Assembly (NCBI RefSeq): GCF_001280085.1
Contig: NZ_LGED01000204.1
Location: forward strand, 62,001-126,000
Reading direction: 5' to 3'
Origin: Saccharothrix sp. NRRL B-16348
GTDB taxonomy: Bacteria > Actinomycetota > Actinomycetes > Mycobacteriales > Pseudonocardiaceae
Length of the DNA stretch: 64,000 nucleotides
Shown here piece after piece: positions 36,148 to 43,610 of the stretch. Every line of letters starts with the position of its first letter. Within the stretch, counting starts at the first letter, position 1. The notes under the pieces are model-generated. The model was not told the origin of the DNA, searched no databases, and saw only the letters and a program-made list of their open reading frames with translations. A program made the translations under genes and the position numbers.

Positions 36148-36223
36148 GGAACAGGGCATCGGCACGGCCGCGCGCCGGGTTGAGCGGGTTCACCCGCCCG
36201 TGGTCACGACCCGGCGACCGACG

Positions 36224-37120
36224 TCACAGCTCGGCGGGCGCCAGGCAGTACGTGACGGGCGGCTCGGGGTAGGCCATGCCCGCGCCGTCGGGGCAGGCCT
36301 CCAGGTCCGTGGACCCCTCGATGACCTTGGTCACCTTGATGGTCTCGGGGCCGGTGCACTCGGTCTTGACGAACCCGGTGCCCTCGTCGGGCTTGTAGCA
36401 GGCGCCCTCGGCCATGTTGGGCAGCAGGCACAGCTTGTAGCCGCCGCCGACGGCCGGGACGATCTCGGTGTAGAGGCCTTCCTCGGGGCAGCCGGCGTCG
36501 GTCGTCTCGAGGACCTTGCCCACCTTGTACGACGCACGGTCGGCGGAGCAGTCGAGGGTGTCGACCTCGGCCCGGTTGTCGGCCTCGGCGGTCACGCTGA
36601 CGCAGTCGCCGACCTCGGCGTTGGCGGCCCCGCTGGTGAGGTAGCGCACACCGTAGGCGACGACGCCGATCAGCAGCACGACCAGCACGCCGACGAGGAT
36701 CTTCCGGCCGTTGCCGCCGGGCTTGCCGGTCTCGTTCGCCGCGGGCGCCTGCGAGGCGGGCTCGGCGGACGCGACGGGGTCCGCGGAGGGCGCCGGACGC
36801 GCACCGGTCACGGCGGTCGGGCCGGCGGGCGTGGCGGGTTCGTTGCCGGCCACCGGGCGTTCCCTGACGCCGGAGCCGGGCTCGGGGGCCGTGTCGTCGG
36901 GTTCGGCGGAACCGGAACCGGAGCCGAGACCGGAGGACGCGGGGGTGGAGAGCTGCCGCTCGTCGGCCGACGCGGCGGCGTCCTGCGAGGCCGCGATGCG
37001 CTCCGCGTCGGCGGGCGGCACGTCAGGGCCGGCTGAGGGATCGGCGGGGCGGGCCGTGGGATCGGCCGCGGCCCCGGTCGGCGCGTCGTCGTCGGCGGGT
37101 CGACTCGGCTCGTTGCTCAT
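36224..37120 (-). CDS. Eight-cysteine protein, paralogue 3
   Basis: Protein of 298 residues. Residues 1-140 form an acidic Ala/Pro/Asp/Ser-rich disordered cytoplasmic region. A TM helix (RKILVGVLVVLLIGVVAYGV) follows, then the double four-cysteine repeat: [64 protein letters not shown] and YCLAP. The ATG 37118-37120 has GCGAGG six bases upstream; another ATG two codons earlier is possible. It shares LCL(L/I/V)PN with paralogues 2 and 4, indicating recent tandem duplication. Function unknown. Confidence 0.82.
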   Translation of the reverse strand: MSNEPSRPADDDAPTGAAADPTARPADPSAGPDVPPADAERIAASQDAAASADERQLSTPASSGLGSGSGSAEPDDTAPEPGSGVRERPVAGNEPATPAGPTAVTGARPAPSADPVASAEPASQAPAANETGKPGGNGRKILVGVLVVLLIGVVAYGVRYLTSGAANAEVGDCVSVTAEADNRAEVDTLDCSADRASYKVGKVLETTDAGCPEEGLYTEIVPAVGGGYKLCLLPNMAEGACYKPDEGTGFVKTECTGPETIKVTKVIEGSTDLEACPDGAGMAYPEPPVTYCLAPAEL

Positions 37121-37188
37121 GATCATCCTCGCTGGACGGGTGCGCGTGACGCCCCAGAAGGTAGCGCCACGCGCACCCGCGAGGTGGA

Positions 37189-37806
37189 TCAGGCGTTCTC
37201 GTTCGGCGCGAAGCAGAGGGTCATCTTCGGCTCCGGGAACGTCAGCGGCGCGCCGTCGGTGCAGGCGCTCTCGTCGACGCTGCCCTTGAGCAGCTTGACC
37301 AGCTTGAACGTGCCTGCCTTGCCGCAGTCGACGGCCGGGTAGCCCATCTGCGTGGTGTTCTCCAGGTCGTAGCAGCTGCCCTCGACCAGGTTCGGCACCA
37401 GGCACAGCTTCGAGTCCGGGCCGCGACGGGCCGACTCGGTGTACTCGTCGTAGTACTCGCCGGCGCACTTCGCGGTGGTGGAGTCGAGCACCTGGCCGAC
37501 GGTGTAGTTCGCCTCGGCCGAGCCGCAGTCGACGGCCTTGTACTCCGGCTTGGTGTTGGTGCCGGTCAGGCTGGCGCAGTCGCCGGCCTTGGACTGGGCC
37601 GCGTCGCTGGTGAAGTAGTTGATGCCGTAGACGACCACACCGGCCACCGCGATACCGATGATCGCGGTGAGGATGCGCGCGACGATGCCCTTCTTCTTCG
37701 GCGCGGGCGGAATCGGCTGGCCCTGCGGGGCGTTGTGGAACTGCGGGGCACCCTGCTGCGGACCGTTCGGGTACTGCGGTGCGGACGCGGGCATGTCCGT
37801 GCTCAT
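37189..37806 (-). CDS. Eight-cysteine protein, paralogue 4
   Basis: Protein of 205 residues, the promoter-proximal member of the tandem group. A 40-residue Pro/Gln/Asn-rich tail (PNGPQQGAPQFHNAPQGQ) precedes KKKG and a TM helix (VARILTAIIGIAVAGVVVYG). The exterior holds the eight cysteines: GDCASL, DCGSAEANYTVGQVLDS, KCAGEY, LCLVPNLVEGSCY, DCGKAGTFKLVKLL, ACTDG and LCFAP. AAGG lies six bases before the ATG. Spacing of 60-80 nt between the four genes allows one transcript or separate promoters. Function unknown. Confidence 0.82.
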   Translation of the reverse strand: MSTDMPASAPQYPNGPQQGAPQFHNAPQGQPIPPAPKKKGIVARILTAIIGIAVAGVVVYGINYFTSDAAQSKAGDCASLTGTNTKPEYKAVDCGSAEANYTVGQVLDSTTAKCAGEYYDEYTESARRGPDSKLCLVPNLVEGSCYDLENTTQMGYPAVDCGKAGTFKLVKLLKGSVDESACTDGAPLTFPEPKMTLCFAPNENA

Positions 37807-38018
37807 GAAGACCTTCGTTCCATCCGGGGAGGGCCCCAGTACGTCCGCGCGTAGGGTCGCGGTGGGGCGCAGGGACGCTATCGACTGCATCACATGGGCG
37901 TACACGGCTTTACCGAACCGAGTCCGTAAGCGTTGGGTGCGCATCCGCGTACTGTCCGCGACCGACTTGCACGCGGTATGCACACTTGCAGGACACCAAG
38001 CGACAGGAGCGCGCACCC

Positions 38019-39680
38019 GTGACCGACGGCCCTTTGATCGTCCAGTCGGACAAGACCCTGCTGCTGGAGGTCGAGCACCCGCTGTCGGACGACGCGCGCA
38101 CCGCGATCGCGCCGTTCGCCGAGCTCGAACGCGCGCCCGAGCACGTCCACACCTACCGGATCACGCCGCTGGCGCTGTGGAACGCGCGCGCCGCCGGCCA
38201 CGACGCCGAGCAGGTGGTCGACGCGCTGGTCCGGTTCTCCCGCTACCCCGTGCCGCAGCCGCTGCTGGTGGACGTGGTCGACACGATGGGCCGGTTCGGC
38301 CGGCTCCAGCTGGCCAACCACCCCGTGCACGGCCTGGTGCTGAACTCGCTGGACCGCGCCGTGCTGGAGGAGGTGCTCCGGCACAAGAAGGTCAAGCCGA
38401 TGATGGGCGCGCGCGTCGACGACGACACCGTGATCGTGCACCCGAGCGAACGCGGCCGGCTCAAGCAGCTGCTGCTCAAGATCGGCTGGCCGGCGGAGGA
38501 CCTCGCCGGGTACGTCGACGGCGAGGCGCACCCGATCGACCTGGTCGAGGACGGCTGGGAGCTGCGCGACTACCAGCGCCGGGCCGCGCAGGCGTTCTGG
38601 GCGGGCGGCTCGGGCGTGGTCGTGCTGCCGTGCGGCGCGGGCAAGACGCTGGTCGGCGCGGCGGCGATGGCCGAGGCGGGCGCGACCACGTTGATCCTGG
38701 TCACGAACACCGTGGCCGGTCGGCAGTGGAAGCGGGAGCTGGTCGCGCGGACGTCGTTGACCGAGGACGAGATCGGCGAGTACTCCGGCGAGCGCAAGGA
38801 GATCCGGCCGGTCACCATCGCGACCTACCAGGTGATCACCCGCAAGTCGAAGGGCGAGTACAAGCACCTGGAGCTGTTCGACTCGCGGGACTGGGGCCTG
38901 ATCGTCTACGACGAGGTGCACCTGCTGCCCGCACCGGTGTTCCGGATGACGGCCGACCTCCAGTCGCGGCGCCGGCTCGGGCTGACCGCGACGCTGGTGC
39001 GCGAGGACGGCCAGGAGGGCGACGTGTTCTCGCTGATCGGGCCGAAGCGGTACGACGTCCCGTGGCGGGACATCGAGGCGCAGGGCTGGATCGCGCCCGC
39101 CGAGTGCGTCGAGGTGCGGGTGACGCTGACCGACAACGAGCGGCTGGAGTACGCGACGGCCGAGCCGGAGGAGCGCTACAAGCTGTGCTCCACGGCCCGG
39201 ACGAAGCTGCCGGTGGTGCGGGCCATCCTCGACCGGCACCCCGACGAGCCGACGTTGGTGATCGGGGCCTACCTGGACCAGTTGGAGTCGCTGGGCGAGG
39301 CGCTGGACGCGCCGATCATCCAGGGTTCGACGAAGAACAAGGAGCGCGAGGCGCTGTTCGACCGGTTCCGGCGCGGCGAGCTGCGGACGTTGGTGGTGTC
39401 GAAGGTGGCGAACTTCTCCATCGACCTGCCCGAGGCGTCGGTGGCCGTGCAGGTGTCGGGGACGTTCGGGTCGCGGCAGGAGGAGGCGCAGCGGCTGGGC
39501 CGGTTGTTGCGGCCCAAGGGCGACGGGCGGCAGGCGCACTTCTACTCCGTCGTGTCGCGGGACACGTTGGACACCGACTACGCGGCGCACCGGCAGCGGT
39601 TCCTGGCGGAGCAGGGGTACGCGTACAAGATCGTGGACGCGGACGACCTACTCGGGCCCAAGCTGCCCGAGGTCGGCTGA
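38019..39680 (+). CDS. XPB/Ercc3-type DNA repair helicase
   Basis: Superfamily 2 DNA helicase of 553 residues, of the bacterial XPB (Ercc3) type, a 3'-5' helicase implicated in nucleotide excision repair. The N-terminal 180 residues are the helicase_C_3/damage-recognition region. Walker A VVLPCGAGKTLVG lies near residues 200-212, the DEVH box in IVYDEVHLLP near 295-304, motif III GLTATLVRED near 325 and motif VI QEEAQRLGRLLRPKG near 490. The length agrees with the mycobacterial enzyme (about 542). The GTG at 38019 has AGGAG upstream. Its 3' end overlaps a small convergent gene by 33 nt. Partner candidate: the protein encoded at 25.6-27.8 kb. Confidence 0.95.
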   Translation: MTDGPLIVQSDKTLLLEVEHPLSDDARTAIAPFAELERAPEHVHTYRITPLALWNARAAGHDAEQVVDALVRFSRYPVPQPLLVDVVDTMGRFGRLQLANHPVHGLVLNSLDRAVLEEVLRHKKVKPMMGARVDDDTVIVHPSERGRLKQLLLKIGWPAEDLAGYVDGEAHPIDLVEDGWELRDYQRRAAQAFWAGGSGVVVLPCGAGKTLVGAAAMAEAGATTLILVTNTVAGRQWKRELVARTSLTEDEIGEYSGERKEIRPVTIATYQVITRKSKGEYKHLELFDSRDWGLIVYDEVHLLPAPVFRMTADLQSRRRLGLTATLVREDGQEGDVFSLIGPKRYDVPWRDIEAQGWIAPAECVEVRVTLTDNERLEYATAEPEERYKLCSTARTKLPVVRAILDRHPDEPTLVIGAYLDQLESLGEALDAPIIQGSTKNKEREALFDRFRRGELRTLVVSKVANFSIDLPEASVAVQVSGTFGSRQEEAQRLGRLLRPKGDGRQAHFYSVVSRDTLDTDYAAHRQRFLAEQGYAYKIVDADDLLGPKLPEVG

Positions 39681-39899
39681 ACCGGCTTCGGCTTCCGCTG
39701 ACCTGAGCTGGTCGAGCGCTCGCTGGAAGTGCTCGACCACCTTCTCCAGGCCGGCCTCGGTGACGACGAGGCTCAATTCGCCACCACGCCGTCCACTGAA
39801 GACGAACTGGGCCTCGTCGCCGACCACTTCGGCCTCGATCGAGCAGTGCTCCTCGACCCGAACCCACGAGTCGACCGAGATTCCACCATTCGTGAACAC
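39648..39899 (-). CDS. Small hypothetical protein beside the XRE-DUF397 locus
   Basis: Soluble protein of 83 residues: ISVDSWVRVEEHCSIEAEVV, FVFSGRRGGELSLVVTEAG and a C-terminal helix VVEHFQRALDQLRSAEAEA. I do not recognise a family. The GTG at 39897-39899 has AGAGGG seven bases upstream. It diverges from the XRE-DUF5753 regulator gene and shares a 124-nt control region with it, so it may be a third component of that locus. Its last 33 nt overlap the convergent helicase gene. Confidence 0.7.
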   Translation of the reverse strand: MFTNGGISVDSWVRVEEHCSIEAEVVGDEAQFVFSGRRGGELSLVVTEAGLEKVVEHFQRALDQLRSAEAEAGSADLGQLGPE

Positions 39900-39948
39900 C
39901 TGAACCCTCTTTTCGCCGTGCTGGGTGGAGTACTTTTCTGACTTAAAT

Positions 39949-39960
39949 CTGGATGACCAG
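39949..39960. promoter_or_regulatory. CTGG-N4-CCAG inverted repeat, candidate operator
   Basis: CTGGATGACCAG with outer AA/TT pairs, in the 124-nt divergent spacer between the small 83-aa gene and the XRE regulator gene. It could be the operator of that regulator; this is inference from position only. Confidence 0.35.
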
Positions 39961-40023
39961 TTTGGAGCAGCCTACAAGTGAGCGCGCTCCAACGGCATCG
40001 CTCAACGGAGTGAAAGGTGCACC

Positions 40024-40893
40024 GTGGTCGCGTCCTCCACCAGCCCGACCGTGCTCAAGCGCTGGGTCGCCTTCGAACTGCGCAAGCTCCGCGAGGACGC
40101 CGGCGTCAGCCGGGACGAGGCGGCGAAGGCGATCAAGGGCAGCGTGCAGAACATCGGCCACATCGAGACGGCGCGGTCGCTGCCCAAGCCGTTGGAGCTG
40201 GAACGGCTGCTGGAGCTGTACGGCGTGCCGGAGCGGTCGGAGTTCTTCCTGGAGCTGCGGACGCGCGCCAAGAAGGGCCGTGACTGGTGGATCGGCTTCG
40301 ACGAGTCCACCGTTCCCGAGTACTTCAAGCTGTTCCTCGGGTTGGAGTCGTCGGCGGTGAAGATCGAGAGCTGGGACGCCATCGTCATCCCCGGCCTGTT
40401 CCAGACCCCGGACTACGCCCGCGCCATCATCCGCGACGGCGATCCGAGCCTGTCGAACACCGAGGTCGCGCACCGGGTCGAACTGCGCATCGCACGGCAG
40501 GCGGAGGTGCTGGACCAGGAAGACGCGCCCCAGGTGTGGGCGGTGATCTCGGAGGCGGCACTGCGGTTGCAGGTCGGCGGCACCGGTGTCCTCAAGGCGC
40601 AGTTGGCCCACCTGCTGGAGCGGCGCGAAGATCCGAACATCGAGCTGCAGGTTCTCCCCGCCTCAGCGGGCGCGCACACCGGAGTCGATGGCGGGTTCAT
40701 CGTGCTGTCCTTCCCGAACGAGTTGGCGCATGACCCCGGTTGCGTCTACACCGAGGGCCGGGTGAAGGGCTTCTACTTCGAAGAGCCCGCTCAGGTGATG
40801 GCTTACCGGGATGCGCTGACCCGCCTCCAGGTCCGAGCGGACAAGCCGGAAGACTTCCACGGGTGGATCAAGCGGACTATGAAGGACTTGTGA
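40024..40893 (+). CDS. XRE helix-turn-helix regulator with DUF5753 (Scr1) domain
   Basis: Protein of 289 residues. The N-terminal XRE helix-turn-helix covers residues 12-70 (LRKLREDAGVSRDEAAKAIK with GSVQNIGHIETARSLP). The DUF5753 domain follows from about residue 95: YFKLFLGLESSAVKIESWDA, VIPGLFQTPDYARAII, RQAEVLDQEDAPQVWAVISE, LLERREDPNIELQVLPASAG and a closing EDFHGW. It overlaps the DUF397 gene by GTGA. Pairs of this type are very numerous in streptomycetes and relatives, often near morphological or antibiotic genes, and are sometimes proposed as regulator-effector pairs. The direct target here is unknown. Confidence 0.93.
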   Translation: MVASSTSPTVLKRWVAFELRKLREDAGVSRDEAAKAIKGSVQNIGHIETARSLPKPLELERLLELYGVPERSEFFLELRTRAKKGRDWWIGFDESTVPEYFKLFLGLESSAVKIESWDAIVIPGLFQTPDYARAIIRDGDPSLSNTEVAHRVELRIARQAEVLDQEDAPQVWAVISEAALRLQVGGTGVLKAQLAHLLERREDPNIELQVLPASAGAHTGVDGGFIVLSFPNELAHDPGCVYTEGRVKGFYFEEPAQVMAYRDALTRLQVRADKPEDFHGWIKRTMKDL

Positions 40894-41063
40894 CCCCGAA
40901 GGAGTTCCAGTGGCGGAAGTCGTCCTACAGCCAGTCGGCGAACGGCTGTGTGGAGGTTGGCGTCTCCACCGTGGTGGGCGTGCGCGACTCGAAGCTTGGT
41001 GACCGGAGCCCGGTGTTGACGTTCAGTCGGCGGGCGTTCGCGGCGTTCCTCGCGGCCCGCTGA
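40890..41063 (+). CDS. DUF397 domain protein
   Basis: Small protein of 57 residues with the classic DUF397 pattern: FQWRKSSYSQSANGCVEVG (W...SSxS...NCVEV), VVGVRDSKLGDRSPVLTFS and FAAFLAAR. The GTG overlaps the stop of the upstream XRE-DUF5753 gene by 4 nt, so they are translated together. DUF397 proteins are thought to interact with or be controlled by their DUF5753 partner. Confidence 0.95.
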   Translation: MTPKEFQWRKSSYSQSANGCVEVGVSTVVGVRDSKLGDRSPVLTFSRRAFAAFLAAR

Positions 41064-41064
41064 C

Positions 41065-41562
41065 GTGACCCGGGTGGCACCGTTACCCCGTTGGTGGATG
41101 TGGCGGCCGGAGGCCGATCTCGACTCGATCCGCCGTGCCGCGAAGCGGAAGCGGATCTGGGCGCGGTCGACCGAGTGGGACGTGGTCCTGGCGGCCGACG
41201 CACGCGACGTCGTGCACCGCGAGCAGTTCACCGATCCCGCCCAACGCCGCCGCGCCGGCCGCCTGTGCGCGCACTTCGACGCCGTGCGCGACCTGGACGA
41301 CCTCCGGGTCCCGCACGTCGAACGGCTGCTGTGGCGGGCGTTGGTGGCGTTGCGGGACAGCCAGCCGGTGCGGGAGGCGTTGGCGCGGACCGAGAACCGT
41401 CCCGGGCTGGCCGCCGCGATCGCCGAGCCGACCCGTGAGCTGGCCGAGCTGGACCGTCGGCTCGACCAGTTCGAGTCGGCGTTGCGGATCGTCGTGGAGG
41501 AGCTGGACCCGGAACTCGCGGGCACCGCACTGCGCCGGGTCGCCGCCCTGGACCCGCTCTAA
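41065..41562 (+). CDS. Hypothetical helical protein after the DUF397 gene
   Basis: Protein of 165 residues, mostly helical and rich in Arg, Ala, Leu and Glu: DLDSIRRAAKRKRIWARSTE, DPAQRRRAGRLCAHFDAV and a C-terminal coiled-coil-like stretch ELAELDRRLDQFESALRIV. No family recognised. The GTG lies one base after the DUF397 stop, so it is probably the third gene of the operon. It has no signal peptide or TM helix. Confidence 0.75.
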   Translation: MTRVAPLPRWWMWRPEADLDSIRRAAKRKRIWARSTEWDVVLAADARDVVHREQFTDPAQRRRAGRLCAHFDAVRDLDDLRVPHVERLLWRALVALRDSQPVREALARTENRPGLAAAIAEPTRELAELDRRLDQFESALRIVVEELDPELAGTALRRVAALDPL

Positions 41563-41565
41563 GCT
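41560..41565 (+). promoter_or_regulatory. -10 box for menC (leaderless)
   Basis: TAAGCT, using the TAA stop of the preceding gene, 6 nt before the GTG at 41572. Confidence 0.55.
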
Positions 41566-41571
41566 CTTCCG

Positions 41572-42507
41572 GTGCTGGTCTACTCGATCCCGATGCGCAA
41601 CCGGTTCCGCGGCATCACGGTGCGCGAAGGCGTGCTGCTGGAAGGGCCCGCCGGGTGGGGTGAGTTCTGCGCGTTCCTCGACTACTCCGACGACGAGTGC
41701 GCGCCCTGGTTGGCGTGCGCGCTGGAAGCCGCGGAGCAGGGCTGGCCCGCGCCGGTCCGCGCCGAGATCCCGGTCAACTGCACGGTTCCCGTCGTCTCCC
41801 CGGAACGCGCGCACGACATCGTGGCCCGCTCGGGCTGCACCACCGCCAAGGTGAAGGTCGCCGACCCGGGCACCTCGTTGGCCGACGACCTGGCGCGCGT
41901 CGAGGCCGTGCGTGACGCGCTCGGCCCGTCGGGCGCGATCCGGGTCGATGCGAACATGGCGTGGGACGTCGACACGGCCGTGCGGGCGATCCGTGAGCTG
42001 GAACGCGCGGCTCGGGGCTTGGAGTACGTCGAGCAGCCGTGCCCGTCGATCGAGGAGCTGGCCGCGGTGCGGCGGCGGGTCGACGTGCGGATCGCGGCCG
42101 ACGAGTCGATCCGGCGGGCCGAGGACCCGTTGAAGGTGGCGGTGGCCGGCGCCGCGGACGTCGCGGTGATCAAGGTCGCTCCGCTGGGCGGCGTGCGTCG
42201 GGCGTTGGCCGTGGCGGAGGCGTGCGGCCTGCCGTGCGTGGTGTCGTCCGCGGTGGAGACCTCGGTCGGCATGGCCGCCGGCCTGGCACTGGCCGCCGCC
42301 TTGCCCGAACTGGACTTCGCGTGCGGCCTGGGCACCCTTCCCCTGCTGACCGGCGACGTCACCACCGACTCCCTGCTCCCGGCGAACGGCCACCTCCCCG
42401 TTCCCGCGCACGCCCCACCCCCCGACCGCTTCACCGACTTCGCCGCCGACCCCGCCACCACCGCCCGCTGGCGTGCCCGCCTCGACCGCGTCCGTGCCGT
42501 GGGCTAG
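41572..42507 (+). CDS. menC: o-Succinylbenzoate synthase MenC
   Basis: Enolase-superfamily enzyme of 311 residues that dehydrates SHCHC to o-succinylbenzoate in menaquinone synthesis. The active-site lysine pair is in TTAKVKVAD (KxK near residue 85), and metal ligands are in IRVDANMAWD, YVEQPCPSI and IAADESIRR. The second catalytic lysine is in VAVIKVAPLGG, and the late motif is VVSSAVETSVG. The short, cap-reduced form is usual in actinobacteria. No other men genes are nearby. Its stop shares the palindrome CTAG with the stop of the convergent toxin gene (4-nt overlap). Confidence 0.94.
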   Translation: MLVYSIPMRNRFRGITVREGVLLEGPAGWGEFCAFLDYSDDECAPWLACALEAAEQGWPAPVRAEIPVNCTVPVVSPERAHDIVARSGCTTAKVKVADPGTSLADDLARVEAVRDALGPSGAIRVDANMAWDVDTAVRAIRELERAARGLEYVEQPCPSIEELAAVRRRVDVRIAADESIRRAEDPLKVAVAGAADVAVIKVAPLGGVRRALAVAEACGLPCVVSSAVETSVGMAAGLALAAALPELDFACGLGTLPLLTGDVTTDSLLPANGHLPVPAHAPPPDRFTDFAADPATTARWRARLDRVRAVG

Positions 42508-42893
42508 GGCCAGGTGCGTCGAATGCCCGATTCCCCGATCGCGTACACGGCGGGCCCGCCTCTCCCCACCGCGTGGTCGATCGCCGATCGCACCCGCTCG
42601 AAACGGGCCACCATCTCGTCCCGACGCAGTTGTTGGTTGTTGAGGTAGAACAGCACGGCGGAATGAACGACCAGCGGCTCACGCTCGTGGTGCCGCCCTT
42701 TGATCCGCCCGTCCTTGCACAGCGGAACCCAGCCGCGTGTCAACCCGTAGGCGAGCCACTCCTCATCCGCGACGGATTGGGCGTCGTCGGGAAAGTAATC
42801 GGCGATGCGGTGCACCAGCCAACCGGCCGCGCGCAGCCCGTCGGCCACACCTCGCCCCAAACCCCGATCGAGGAAGAACTCAAGCTGGGACAC
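42504..42893 (-). CDS. PIN-like toxin, VapC45 type
   Basis: Predicted ribonuclease toxin of 129 residues. The N-terminal acidic motif LEFFLDRGLGRGVADGLRAA and the middle DEEWLAYGLTRGWVPLCKDG match the reduced PIN-like (DUF5615/PIN_5) fold, which keeps only a few of the acidic metal ligands. It overlaps the upstream DUF433 antitoxin gene by 14 nt. This gene order is that of the M. tuberculosis VapBC45 pair (Rv2018-Rv2019, from memory). The GTG is at 42891-42893. Confidence 0.78.
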   Translation of the reverse strand: MSQLEFFLDRGLGRGVADGLRAAGWLVHRIADYFPDDAQSVADEEWLAYGLTRGWVPLCKDGRIKGRHHEREPLVVHSAVLFYLNNQQLRRDEMVARFERVRSAIDHAVGRGGPAVYAIGESGIRRTWP

Positions 42894-43539
42894 GCTGCGC
42901 GGCCCGACAGATCGCCTCGACCTGCTCGGGAGCCAGGTCGTACTCGTACGCGACGTCCTTCAGGGAGTCACCGGCCAGCCACATCTCCACGACCGCGTCG
43001 ACCGGGACCCGATTCTCCTGGATGACCGGAGCACCCCAACCGAATCGGGGATCGATGATCACCGGCGCGATGTCCGGGTACTGGCGCAACCTCAACGACG
43101 AGGCGAACTCGTCATCGGAATCCCAGGCGATGTACGTCAGGTAGCGGTCGAGCACTTCCCGGATCGGGCGCTGCTGGTCCCCCACGCGGGCGAGGTCGCC
43201 GTCGGCGTAGTCCAGGAAGATGTCGACCCCGTCGGTGACGATCTTCTTCGTGGCCAGCGCGTAAGCGGTGCCGAACTCGCCGCGGACCGCCGCCGCCGCG
43301 TCCTTGATCTTCCGCTTGGTGAGGCCGAGCTCACGGAGCGATCGCAGGACATACGCCTCCACCACGGCCACGAACGGGACGGTGGGCCAACCCCGGCGCT
43401 CCGGATCGACCCGGTGCACCAGCGGAGCGCCACCCGCTTCCTCGGCCAACCAGTGGTTCAGCGTCCGCTGCGGGATCAAGAGGTGGCGGGAGGTCTCCTT
43501 CGTGGTCAGCAGCGGGTCAAGGAACCTGTCGACCACCAC
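42880..43539 (-). CDS. DUF433 antitoxin, VapB45 type
   Basis: Protein of 219 residues. The N-terminus resembles a MerR/excisionase-like DNA-binding wing (TTKETSRHLLIPQRTLNHWL). The C-terminal DUF433 domain is recognisable: SLRLRQYPDIAPVIIDPRFG, WGAPVIQENRVPVDAVVEMW, LAGDSLKDVAYEYDLAPEQV and EAICRAAQR. It would bind and neutralise the PIN-like protein and repress the operon. GGAGGGGG precedes the GTG at 43537-43539. The pair lies between menC and a sigma-factor gene, suggesting acquisition by transfer, although its composition is like its neighbours. Confidence 0.82.
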   Translation of the reverse strand: MVVDRFLDPLLTTKETSRHLLIPQRTLNHWLAEEAGGAPLVHRVDPERRGWPTVPFVAVVEAYVLRSLRELGLTKRKIKDAAAAVRGEFGTAYALATKKIVTDGVDIFLDYADGDLARVGDQQRPIREVLDRYLTYIAWDSDDEFASSLRLRQYPDIAPVIIDPRFGWGAPVIQENRVPVDAVVEMWLAGDSLKDVAYEYDLAPEQVEAICRAAQRVPA

Positions 43540-43610
43540 ATCACCCCCTCCCGGCGCTTCACCGGTGTGATCCTACGGCGGGACCGGTGGTACCAGCCCG
43601 TATCCGGCCG

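Noticed and set aside
37807..38018. SOS (LexA) or PafBC box before the XPB helicase gene
   Set aside because: No acceptable match to either consensus in the 200 nt upstream.
42504..43539. Prophage or plasmid island around the toxin-antitoxin pair
   Set aside because: No integrase, att repeats or tRNA, and composition equals that of the flanks.
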